From positions 17,348,562 to 17,412,561 of the forward strand of contig CM042089.1 of assembly GCA_023512835.1 (NCBI GenBank): a stretch of DNA of 64,000 nucleotides. Reading direction: 5' to 3'. Of this stretch, positions 1 to 9,840 are shown one piece after another. The notes beneath the pieces were generated by a model. The model was not told the DNA's origin and made no database searches. It saw only the letters and a list, made by a program, of their open reading frames with translations. Numbering within the stretch: the stretch's first letter is position 1; the number at the start of each line of letters is the position of its first letter. Source of the stretch: Taxillus chinensis (taxonomy: Eukaryota > Streptophyta > Magnoliopsida > Santalales > Loranthaceae). The translations under genes were made by a program, and so were the position numbers.

Positions 1-419
1 ATCTTGGCCTCCACAGAGACCAACCAATCCATACCCAGGATAACATCAAAATCATCTAACTCCATGATATACAAATCACACATCAGGTTAACACCCCCAA
101 GTGTTACCTGACAAGCACGATAGATACTCTCAAGTATCACAATTCCACCCAAAGGTGAAGCAACCATCAGAGACTGACTAACTGTCTCCTGGTCTAACTC
201 CAATCCAACCACCGTAGCATACGAAATAAAAGAATGAGTAGCACCAGTATCAATCAAAACTGAACAGATAGTATGAGAAATGATATTGGTACCTCTCACC
301 ACTGAAGGTCCTGCTCTTGCCTCGTCCACTGGTGGAACCTCTGCCTCTCTGCTGGTAAGGGCAAAAGTCCTCCCTTGTGGCCCACTGCCACTAGCCTGGC
401 CCATTGGGGCCTTGCCCCG
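1..419 (-). CDS. pro: aspartic protease of element A, partial at window edge
   Basis: This segment is in the same frame as gag, just past its TAG stop. It encodes a retropepsin-like protease that cuts the gag-pol polyprotein. The active-site motif DTGATHSFIS is intact (around 215-245) and the conserved ILGMDWL segment lies at about 20-40. The reverse transcriptase would lie to the left of the window. Because gag and protease differ only by one stop, the normal product is probably a single gag-pro-pol protein, as in copy G. Confidence 0.75.
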
Positions 420-1751
420 CTAATTAACATGACCCTGTGCCTCCCGCTGAGGCTGTTGCACCGCAGGTCGCGTCTGTGTGCTCTGTGCCAGTGGCACTGA
501 CCTTTGAGATGGAGCCCCACTCCTCTGTCCTTGATCTCTTGGACGAGGGCCTACACTGTTGGTTGAGCTAAGGGTAACACATTCCCTAGCTCTATGTCCC
601 ACCTTCCCGCATCGAAAGCAAGTCTTCCTTTTCCTCGGGCAGTCTCTCGATACATGCCCAGTCAAACCACAACTCCAACAGGCCCCTGGCCTCCTGCTGG
701 ATGAACTCTCATGGGGTCCCACCACCTGGCTGGAAACCCTATGCACCTGCCTCCTCTCAAGCTGAGCGGCACTGCTCTCCCCACTCTGCCTCTTCTTGCT
801 CGGACCTGCCAAACCGCCCGGCCTCTGGGCTCTCGCCTGATCCTGACCTCGCTCAATAATGAGTGCTCTGTCGACCGCCTCCCGGTAGCTGGTCAACTGC
901 ATCAGTTCCTGCTGTCTTTTCAGAGATGGCCTTAAGCCCTGAATAAAATCCTGCTTCTTATGAGCTTCCTTTTCCCAAGCCTCAAGAGCAAACCGCCCTA
1001 AATCTGTGAAGGCTTGCACATACTCACCCACCATCTGGCCACCCTGCTGAAGCTCATAATACTCTTTCTGTCGGGCATACTGTACCGAGCTGGGAAAATA
1101 TTCCCCAAAGAAGCGCTCAACAAACTCTCTCCAGCTTATCTGGCTGCCATGGACAGCTCTCGTGGATTCCCACCACCTGCGTGGGATACCCAACAGATAG
1201 TGCGTCGCCACTCGCACCCGCTCCTCATCCGGCACCCCAATCATCTCAAAGATATCCTCTGTCCACCTAATCAGCCTCCCGCACCTCAGTCCATCCCTCG
1301 TCCCGGTGCGTGCGTGCAACCTAGTCCATCCTGTCGTGCCGCTGGCCACGACCTCCTGCTGGTGCACAACCTGCACCACTCTTGCCTCCTGCTGCTGAGG
1401 CTGCTGCTGCCTCTTCAGCTCATCCACCTCTTTAGCTATATCCCTCATCGAGCCCTGCATACCCTGCATGGCCTCCTGCAACTGAATCAACACCTGCGTC
1501 AAATCAGGTCCCACAACGGGAGCTGACGACCTCTGCTGCCCCTGGTGCCCCGACTCTATCGTGGGCTCCTCTACCGGGCCCTGGCCTCGGACAACTCTCC
1601 TCGGTGGTGCCGTCGCATTGGCCACAACAACAAACAACAAATGATCAATACTAGTACTGCTAGCACAAGCAGCCATCAAAGGCACATTCGACTCGTAGGT
1701 TCTCACCACACGACCCGTAGGTCCACAACCATGCATATAGCATCGTGTCAC
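420..1751 (-). CDS. gag: gag polyprotein of element A, open for 443 codons
   Basis: This is the capsid/nucleocapsid precursor of a Ty3/gypsy retrotransposon, which packages element RNA into virus-like particles. The frame has no stop over 443 codons and is the best preserved gag of this family here. It holds a proline/glutamine-rich N-terminal part, a retrotransposon-gag domain (roughly residues 150-290, with RRWWEST and WREFVERFFGEYFP), and two CCHC zinc knuckles, CWSCGLTGHVSRDC and CFRCGKVGHRAREC. The start is uncertain: the ATG used in sister copies (ATGGCACCACCG, 9841 and 50533) is changed here, so translation may begin upstream or not at all. The frame ends at a TAG (420-422) where copy G has CAG; the protease continues in the same frame beyond it. 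The central glutamine-rich part has some copy-to-copy indels. Confidence 0.85.
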   Translation of the reverse strand: MTRCYMHGCGPTGRVVRTYESNVPLMAACASSTSIDHLLFVVVANATAPPRRVVRGQGPVEEPTIESGHQGQQRSSAPVVGPDLTQVLIQLQEAMQGMQGSMRDIAKEVDELKRQQQPQQQEARVVQVVHQQEVVASGTTGWTRLHARTGTRDGLRCGRLIRWTEDIFEMIGVPDEERVRVATHYLLGIPRRWWESTRAVHGSQISWREFVERFFGEYFPSSVQYARQKEYYELQQGGQMVGEYVQAFTDLGRFALEAWEKEAHKKQDFIQGLRPSLKRQQELMQLTSYREAVDRALIIERGQDQARAQRPGGLAGPSKKRQSGESSAAQLERRQVHRVSSQVVGPHESSSSRRPGACWSCGLTGHVSRDCPRKRKTCFRCGKVGHRARECVTLSSTNSVGPRPRDQGQRSGAPSQRSVPLAQSTQTRPAVQQPQREAQGHVN

Positions 1752-2009
1752 CCCTCAGGGTACACCACAATCGAGTCCTGGCTCTCACGGCCACGTGCCA
1801 TCCTGGCACCAAATGCAATCATATCACACACACAAGGACAAACTAGTGCCCTACATGCACACAAGCATACCTCTAGCAATGCACCCCATCCCCATGTATG
1901 CTCCTAGGATGATCTAACTGACACCAAAATAACCTAGAACACATGTAAGGACTGCGTTGATCAGGCGCCCTCCCTACAGTTTTCCAAGTCACATGGAATC
2001 AATTAACCA

Positions 2010-3694
2010 AAATGGTTACTTTGCGTGAGTATTTTAAAAGGTTGCATCTCACTGGTGCTTATGATCTGTTTTGGTTTGATTCTAAACATGTTTTCATTAA
2101 ACTGACAAATGATTTGGATTACCAACGGCTGTGGGCTAAACGTGAATGGTATTTTGATGAATTTAAAATGCGTGTGCTGAAATGGTCTGTTGATTTTGAA
2201 CCTGAGATTGAATCCCCTGTTGTGCCTGTTTGGGTTGGTTTTCCTAACTTGCGATATCATTTGTATGAAAAATCTGCTCTCTTGAATTTGGCTAAGGCTG
2301 TGGGCAATCCCATCCAAATGGATGAGGCTACCTCTAAAGGGCTTCGGCCTTCACTTGCCCGTGTTTGTGTTGAGTTTAATTGTTTGCAAACCCCTCATGC
2401 TGAAATTTTTATCCAAATAAAAAATCAAATTTCTAATGAGAATGTTGGTGGCTTCTGGCAAAAAGTTATTTTTGAAAAAATGCCTGCTTATTGCTCACAT
2501 TGCATGCATATTGGCCATAGCAAATCCTCTTGTATTCTTCTTGTAGGTAAACCCAAAGGCAAAGAGGTTCCCCCTCCCCCACATGCTGTTCCATCTCCTG
2601 CCCACACCATTGCTCAGCCCACTGCCCAGGCTGCTGCCCCACCCCCTGCCCAGTCCGCTACCCAGCCCACTGCCCAGCCCCCTGCCCAACCTGCTGCCCC
2701 GTCCACTGTCCCATCCATTGCCCAGGCTACTGCCCCATCTGTTTCCCAGCCTGCTACCCTTCCTCCCCCCGCGGTTCTAGCTACTTCTGCCACCCCACCA
2801 GCTGCTCAGCCCCCTGTTTCTCTCATCCCAGCTGCCGCTGAGTGGGTCACTGTTAAATCCAAGAACAAAAAGACTAAGCAATACCTTCCCAAAGCTGCTC
2901 CTTCTAGACTTCCTCCCAACCTTGCTTCCTCCACCAACCACTTTGCTCCTCTCTCTACTGACTCCTCCCACCTGGTTTCTGCTATTCCTGACACTCCCAT
3001 TAGCCCCCCTGTGGTTCTTCCTTCTCGTTCTCCCCGCTCCACTGCTTCTCTTTTGGCCGCCGCCAAGCGAAAGGGCTTGGATATTGATCCTACTGGTATT
3101 GTTTCTACTAGCAGTGCCTTGTTGGGTGCTTGCTTGGTGGATGCCCCCTCTTCTTCTAGACAGCCTTTTGCCCCTTCTCTCCCCAGGCCCCCTCTCCACC
3201 CATCACCTGTCCTCCTTGATGGCGAATCATCCTCTTCCCTTCCTCGCTTGCATACCCTTTCTCATGCTCCTGTTCACTTGGTAGTTTCCCTTGTTACTAG
3301 TCCTAGTGCTCACCTTCCTCATGTTTTATATAATACTAGTGTTGGTACTACTAACGCTCTTGATGTAGCTGCAGGTGGCCCTGCCCATTTTGATGTTGAA
3401 CAGGTTGATGATGATGCTGATGCTGCTGATGATGATGTCGATGGTGATGATGCTTCTTCTAGCTCCTCCCCTTGTGCTGATTGGGAGGCTGCTTTGCCTG
3501 ATTGCTATCGGCAACGTGTCTGCACCAATCCTTTGTGCCGCTGTAAACAACCTTCTGCTGTTGATGCTACTCTCTCCATCCCTATCTTACAGCCGGTTCC
3601 ACCTACCCATACGGAACAACAGCTCATGGCTCCCATAGCACATCGTCGGTTGACGAGAAGTCAATCCCTTAAGACTGTCCCTACCGACCAATGA
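2010..3694 (+). CDS. LINE ORF1 protein (DUF4283 plus CCHC knuckle), 5'-truncated
   Basis: ORF1 proteins of plant L1 elements bind LINE RNA and form the retrotransposition particle. The frame is open for 560 codons from an ATG at 2012, which is probably an internal Met because the usual N-terminal part of the domain is absent. Residues 1-135 match the DUF4283 pattern ([31 protein letters not shown]). A CCHC knuckle, [14 protein letters not shown], lies near residues 160-175. A Pro/Ala/Gln-rich low-complexity linker follows (about 185-280, repeats of AQPPAQP type), then a Ser/Pro-rich region, an acidic Asp-rich patch near 465-485 and a Cys-rich CTNPLCRC. The stop TGA (3692-3694) overlaps the ATG at 3691 that opens the ORF2 frame. 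Confidence 0.8.
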
Positions 3695-6600
3695 TTTCTG
3701 GTTCTCTCCCAGGTTTTATCTCTAGACTTCTTTTTTTCCATTGGTTATCCATGATTAGTGCTCTTATTTGGAACATTCGTGGTATTGCCTCAAAGCCCGG
3801 TTTACGCCGTCTAAGACAGTTTGTGAAATTGCATCATCTTAAACTTATTGTTATAGTTGAACCCATGGTTGCTCTTTCTTCTCTTCCTTATTATGCTCGC
3901 ATGCTTGGGTTCTCCCAATTTTGTGCTAATTGTGCTAACAAGATTTGGGTTTTTTGGGCTGATACTATTCATGCTTCTGTGCTTAGGGACCATGCTCAGT
4001 GCTTGTCTTTTTTCCTTTACTTTTCCTGCCCTTCCCCACCCCATTTGTGGCTCCTTTGTCTATGCTAAAAATACCCGTATCGAGCGTCGTTGTTTGTGGG
4101 ATGAATTGCTTGCTGTGAATGCTATGATTGACATGCCTTGGTTTGTTGGTGGTGATTTTAATGTTATTAAGGCCAGGTCTGAAAAGCTTGGTGGGGCTTC
4201 CCCCAACCTTAATACTTTAGAGGAATTTAATGATTGCTTACTGGATTGTGGTTTGCTTGATGTACCCTTCACGGGTAACCCTTTTACTTGGACTAATGGT
4301 ACTATTTTTCAGCGCTTAGATCGGATTGTGGTGAATGCTCAGTGGGGTGGTTTGTTTGATACTTTCTCTGTTTCTCATCTTGCTAGGGACGGTTCTGATC
4401 ATTGCCCTATGCTATTTTCTTGTCTTAATTCTGCGCACTCTGGCCCTAGTTCTTTTAAATTTTTAAACATGTGGACCTCTCATCATGATTTTCTTAATGT
4501 TGTTAAAACTTCTTGGGATCTCCCTTTAGATGCATTAGGAGTTCACAGGTTTTGGTTTAAGCAACAACGTCTTAAAAGTGAGTTAAAACGGTGGAATAAG
4601 CATGATTTTGGTGATATCTTTGCTCAACTTAAATCTCATGAATCTGCTTGTGCTGCTTTGGAGCTTGCTTATCAAACTGATCCTTGTGACCTTACTCTGA
4701 CTAATTTGAATAAGGGTAATGCCTTGCTTAATCAGTATTTGTCTTATCATGAATAGTATTGGCAACAGAAATCTGGGTGTAAATGGTTGGTGGATGGTGA
4801 GCGCAACACTCACTACTACCATATGTTGGTTAAGAAAAAGCATGTTAGGAACCATATTTTTTCTATTTAGGAACCTTCTGGCACTGTTTTGACCTCTTTG
4901 GGTGATATTCATGCTTCTGCTGTGTCTTACTTTACTTCCATGTTTTCCCATGATGCTTTGATTGCTACTGATGCTGATTTTAGTTTCATTCCCCCTTTGC
5001 TCTCTGTTGATGATAATGCTGCTTTGAATAGGGTTCCCACCGCTGCTGAAATTAAGGCAGTGGTTTTTTATTCTGATATTTATTCCACTGCTGGCCCTGA
5101 TGGTTTTCCTGCTTTGTTCTTTCAGTCCTGTTGGCATATTATTTGTGATAATCTTTGTGGTGCCGTGGTTGCCTTCTTTGAGGGGGAGCACTTGGGATGA
5201 GGTATTACCTCCACCAACATTGCTCTCATCCCCAAAAAAGACAACCCACAGGCTTGGACTGATTTTCGACCCATTAGTTTATGTACTTTCTTTAATAAAA
5301 TTCTCTCTAAACTTATGGCGAGCAAGCTCTCTATTGTGCTCTCTAAACTCATTCTTGATAATCAGAGTGGTTTTATTCCTGGTAGATTTATTGATGATAA
5401 TATTCTTTTAGCCCAGGAACTTGTGCACTGTTTGAATGATTACACTCATGGTCATAATGTTATTCTTAAACTTGATATGATGAAAGCATATGACCATCTT
5501 GATTGGGGTTTTTTTGTTTCGCATGCTCTCTTGCTTTGGTTTTGACACTTCTTGGATCTTAAAGGTGAGTAAATTAATTACCAATTGTTGGTTTTCTGTT
5601 GTGGTGAATGGTTCTCTTGCGGGGTACTTTAAATCTGAGCGGGGTTTAAGGCAAGGGGATCCTCTATCTCCCAGCCTGTTTATTCTTGCTGCTGAATACC
5701 TGTCTAGAGGCCTGTTTAAACTGTTTCATTCTTTGCCTTCTATGAGGTATTTTGCTAGATGCTCTCAGTATATTTCTTATCTTGCCTTTGCTGATGATAT
5801 TATTATTTTCACTAATGGCATGAAATCTTCTTTAAAGCGTGTTATGCAATTCTTACATGATTATGAGCTTTGTTCTGGCCAAAAAGTGAATAAGGACAAG
5901 AGTGGTTTTATTCTTGGTAAACATACCCCTACTGCTAGATCCACTATTATTGCTGCCACCACTAGTTTCCAGCGCACCACTCTCCCTTGCAGGTATCTTG
6001 GGATTGCCCTGTATAAAGGCCCTAAAAAGCCTTTTTGTTTGATGACTTGCTTTGTAAAATTAGGGACCGGTTGTCAGGTTGGGAGAAACGGGTTCTTTCT
6101 CCTGGGGGGAGGCTTGTGCTTCTCCGGAGTACTTTGACTTCCATGCCCCTTTACCTTATCCAGGTGCTTCGTCCCCCCAAAGTTGTTATTCAACGTATTG
6201 AGAGGCTCTTTAATCGTTTTCTTTGGGGGGGGGGGGTGACTCTACCAAGAAATGCATGCACTGGTCCCGTTGGGAGAATCTCTGCTTTCCTGTGAAGGAG
6301 GGTGGCCTTGGTTTCAGGAGTTTGCAGGATCTTAATGGAGCCATGGAGATGAAGCTGTGGTGGCGTTTCTGCACTACTACTAGTCTTTGGTCTTCTTTCC
6401 TTCGGGCTAAATATTGCCAAGGTAAGCATCCTGCTCTGGTTACCTCTCATGTATAGGATTCTCCCAATTGGAAGAGATTGCTTTTAGCCTCTCCTCTCAC
6501 CGAGCCTTATATTCGCTGGATGGCTAACACTGGTAATCTCTCTTTTTGGTATGATTGTTGGGTTGGTGAGTGCTCTCTCGCTTCTTTTATTGATTTTATT

Positions 6601-7707
6601 CCATGTACTGCTTTACTTGTTAAAGATGTGTGGATTGATGGTCATTGGAACATTACTATGCTTCATACTTTGTTACCTTCTCATCTTGTGGATGCTATTG
6701 CTGCTATCTCCCTTGACTTGTCTTGTTGTGATGTGCCTTATTGGACTTTATCTAGACATGGTACTTTTACATTGACTAGTGCTTGGCATCATGTTCGTGT
6801 TCATGCTATTGAGCGACCTTATTTTGCTCATATTTGGCATGCTTCGATCCCTTTAAAGATTTCTTTTTTCATGTGGCAGCTGTTTCATAGTTGGCTTCCT
6901 TTGGATGTTATTCTCCAAGGTAAAGGCATCCCTCTTGCCTCTAAATGCCAATGTTGCACTCATGTGGAAACCAGTGATCATTGTTTCTTTTTTAGCTCTA
7001 AAGCTTCTTTTGTCTGGCACCACTATGCTCATTTGTTTGGTATTGTGCTCCCTACTCAAGGGTGTCCTAAAGTTTGGTTAATTGCTTGGTTAAATGCTGA
7101 TACTTATAAATGTTTTGGGCATATTCGTGTTCTTATTCCTATCCTCATATTTTGGTTCCTTTGGAATGAACGTAATGACTCGAAGCATCAAGGTATGGGT
7201 TTTTATGAGGATCGAATTATTTGGAAAATTGATAGGTTGATTTTTCAACTCTCCACTGCTGGTCTTCTTAAGCATTGGCAATGGAGGTGTGAAAAGTCAA
7301 TCTTGAATTACTTTCATTGCTCTTCTCCCACTCCCCCTTTGTCTCTTCCTAGGCCTATTCATTGGGTCAAACCTGCTCGTGGCCGTTTTAAACTTAATGT
7401 GGATGGGAGCTTCAATGCTTCCAATGGTAGAGCAGGTGGTGGGGGCATTGTGAGGGATTCAAAAGGCCAGGTAATTTTCTTTTTCTTTTTGCCTTTTTTA
7501 TCTATTGCTACTGATGCTTTTGCAGCCGAAGTCTTGACTCTCCATGAAGCTCTTCGATTGTGCCTTGATTTCAATATCCAAAACTTATGGGTGGAAATGG
7601 ATGCTCTTAGTGTTATTCAGTTACTACATCGAGAAGGTAATCAAGTGGCTGATTTTCTGGCTTCCCTCCGCGCTCCCCTCCACAGGATCCTAGCTCAAGG
7701 CACTTAG
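3691..7707 (+). pseudogene. LINE ORF2: endonuclease, reverse transcriptase, RNase H; frameshifted
   Basis: ORF2 makes the nick and the cDNA of a LINE. The domain order is apurinic-type endonuclease (IWNIRGI near 3765, GGDFNVI near 4150, RLDRIVV near 4315, SDHCPM near 4400), reverse transcriptase (DFRPISLC, SGFIPGRFIDDNI near 5365, GLRQGDPLSPSLF near 5645, catalytic FADDII near 5788), zinc-binding zf-RVT (about 6760-7020) and RNase H (KLNVDGS near 7390, AEVLTLHEA). At least five lesions break it: frameshifts near 4015, 5530, 6035 and at a 12-G run (6225-6236), and stops near 4754, 4868, 5198 and 6454. RNase H has lost its middle: LSVIQLL joins directly to REGNQVADFL near 7625. The last dozen codons are LTR sequence. 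The likely ORF2 Met is at 3751. Confidence 0.85.
6225..6236. repeat. 12-base G homopolymer inside LINE ORF2
   Basis: An uninterrupted run of 12 G lies where plant LINE ORF2 has a Trp-Gly-Gly motif. The reading frame shifts exactly here: FLWGGG is in one frame, and DSTKKCMHWSRWENL in the next. It may be true slippage decay or a base-calling length error. Confidence 0.8.
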
Positions 7708-9150
7708 CCCTAGCTCCACGAGCTCAACGGCTCAACTCAGGCCTTAGCCTGTCCCCAGCCACAGCGCAATATGCCCGGCCACAGTCGCCACACAGGCCTG
7801 CCATCGGCGCATATGCCTGCCCCGGCCATAGTGGCCATACAGGCCTTAGCCTCACGGTGAGAACCCAAACAAGTCACGGAGTCCATGCCCCAATACCTCA
7901 CACCAACATACTAACATTAGTATGACATGTCATTCTCATCATTTCCTTTAGAACTGTAGCCAGTCTTCACAAGTAATTCCTCAATCCTTGATTTATGAAG
8001 GAAGTACCCATAGTAGCTATTTTCTTGAAATCAAAAGTCCCGGCATTGGGTTCCCATATCATAAATAAGATAATCTGATTTTTGGGGATTTTTCTGAAAT
8101 GTCTAACCCCACTTTCCAAAAAGTCACCACTACGAGCTTTTGGGTTTTTCCGAGATTTTACACTAAAACCCAATTTTCACATTTTAAAAGAGTGAGAATT
8201 AATGTTTCTAGTATTTTTCTTTGAATCCAAATGAGGGGTATTTCGTTATTTACATTGTAACTTAAGTATAATACTTGGGTGTAGGTTACAATGTAAATAG
8301 GTCCAGTCCAGTGCTGTCCAGTGTCCAGTTACACTGCAGGAGCTGCGACTCGTAGCTCAGAACCTGCGACTCGTAGCTGCGGAACGGCGACTCGTAGCTA
8401 TAGAGTGCGGAACTGCAGCACGCCTCGAAGACTCGAAGCGAGACTACGACCTTCGACCTACGAGGCAACGAACTTCGACCCTTCGGCTACGAACTACGAA
8501 CTACGAGGCTACGAACTACGAACTATAGGCTATGAACTAAAAACGACGAACTACGACCCTTCGACCCAGAACTTCGGGTCTTCGTAATTTCGACCCAGGA
8601 ACGCGCCCAGGGTACTGTTCATCGTTGTTTCCGCATGTTCTTCGTCTGGAACGCGCCCAGGGTACTGTTCATCGTCGTTTTCACCTGTTCTTCATCTGAA
8701 ACATGCACAGAAACTCCCAGACGCTCACTAACACCCCTATTTCGCAACAAACTACGATATCTACCTCAAAACGCGTCCAAAACGCCTCTAAATCGCACAT
8801 GATAATAGCAGAAACACGCACTAAATTTCAGATTTCCAGAAATCTAGATCTAAATCCAAATTTCCATGGTTGACTTCTCAACCCTCATGGAGTATGCAAT
8901 TAAACAGCTCCAGATCACCGAAACACATTAAAACTGATATAAAATAGTTCTTAACCACAGATCTTATCCTAAACCATTAGATCTAACCCAAAATTGGATT
9001 TTCCCAAAACTTAGGGTTCATGCTTAATTTCATAAATCATGATAAATTCGTGCAGATCCAAAACAGAATCAAGATAAGGAGTTTAAGAACACCTACCTGG
9101 AGTAATTCTTTGAACTCCACGAACCCAAATCGCCCCAAGGTTTCAGGCTT

Positions 9151-9207
<57 letters not shown>

Positions 9208-9631
9208 CGCACAAACGTGATAGTGTAAAGTGAAAGCTCTTTCTGTTTTTCCTACTATTTATATTTTTGCCAGTCATTGGCCAATAACTGACTTAGTCAA
9301 TCATTGACCAATAACTGACTTAGTCAATCATTGACCTAGTCAATAACTGACCTCCAAGGTCCCGAACTCCAAATTGAGTCAAATTATAGTCAAAATGCTC
9401 GAAATGACGAGCACAACACTAAACAGATATTATTACACCTAAATGACTGGCCAAACGCAAAGTCAACCAATAAACCCCAAAAAGTCAACAATCGGGTCAA
9501 ATGGGGCCCCGACTCGGAATCGGGCCCAAGTACAGTCAAAATGCTCACATCGACGACTACACTACCGTCCAGTTAGTTGCATTCCCATAGAATGACTATC
9601 TCTCAAAGCTACCCAAATACGAGTCTTTACA
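7676..9631 (-). repeat. 5' LTR of element A, missing its 3' end
   Basis: This is the reverse complement of the Tekay-like LTR (compare 47758-49532). On the minus strand it starts TGTAAAGACTCG at 9631 and includes a TATA-like box (9256-9264), a (GA)n tract and a Cys/Leu-free low-complexity zone of GTAGTTCGTAG repeats (about 8440-8585). It breaks at 7676, inside the R/U5-side portion, where the LINE segment joins. About 0.57 kb of LTR end plus the primer-binding site are absent. Confidence 0.85.
9156..9204. repeat. (CT)n microsatellite in LTR A
   Basis: About 24 CT dinucleotides lie just downstream of the LTR TATA box on the minus strand, where it reads (GA)n. The same site holds (GA) runs of different length in LTRs at 14588, 17849 and 48169, so it is a variable part of the LTR leader. 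Confidence 0.9.
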
Positions 9632-9746
9632 TGTACCCTGAGGGGTGACACGATGCTATATGTATGGTTGTGGACCTACGGGTCGTGTGGTGTATCCTGA
9701 GGGGGACACGATGCTATATGCATGGTTGTGGACCTATGGGTCGTGT
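9632..9746 (+). repeat. Tandem duplication of about 58 bp in the gag leader of element B
   Basis: Two adjacent copies (about 9632-9690 and 9691-9746) both contain ACACGATGCTATATG and GTGGACCTA. Copies A and G have this segment once. The duplication starts exactly at the A/B junction, so it may be linked to the event that joined them. Confidence 0.75.
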
Positions 9747-9840
9747 GGTGAGAACCTACGAGTCGAATGTGCCTTTGATGGCTGTTTGTGCTAGCAGTAC
9801 TAGTATTGATCGTTTGTTGTTTGTTGTTGTGGCCAGTGCG

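Larger units (their letters stand above)
1..2009 (-). mobile_element. Ty3/gypsy element A, internal 5' part (Tekay/Del-like), cut by window edge
   Basis: This stretch is the reverse complement of the leader, gag and protease region that occurs again at 9632-11530 and 50145-52200. Reading down the minus strand, the order is leader (about 2009-1752), gag, then protease, which runs off the left edge. At 2009 the match to the sister copy stops abruptly and LINE sequence begins. The matching LTR reappears at 7676-9631. Assignment to the Tekay/Del chromovirus clade is inferred from the long LTRs and the chromodomain-like integrase tails of the sister copies. Confidence 0.85.
2010..7675 (+). mobile_element. 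L1-type plant LINE segment, truncated at both ends, inside element A
   Basis: Two consecutive reading regions fit a plant L1-type LINE: ORF1 (nucleic-acid-binding, DUF4283-like) and ORF2 (endonuclease, reverse transcriptase, zinc-binding region, RNase H). The 5' end lacks the UTR and the first part of the DUF4283 domain. The 3' end stops inside the RNase H tail with no 3' UTR and no poly(A). Both flanks are element A. Relative to copy G, the gypsy positions equivalent to 49533-50144 (about 612 bp, LTR end plus primer site) are missing. This is therefore not a simple target-primed insertion; later deletion or recombination is likely. Confidence 0.85.

Noticed and set aside
1014..1907. Plus-strand frames of 120-170 codons over element A
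   Set aside because: They are antisense shadows of the minus-strand gag; the real frame has the zinc knuckles and gag domain. The frames at 50302-51186 (minus) are the same artefact over copy G.
3300..3550. Asp-rich segment of LINE ORF1 as a separate small gene on either strand
   Set aside because: The 74- and 87-codon frames there are shadows of the 560-codon ORF1, which has the DUF4283 and CCHC signatures.
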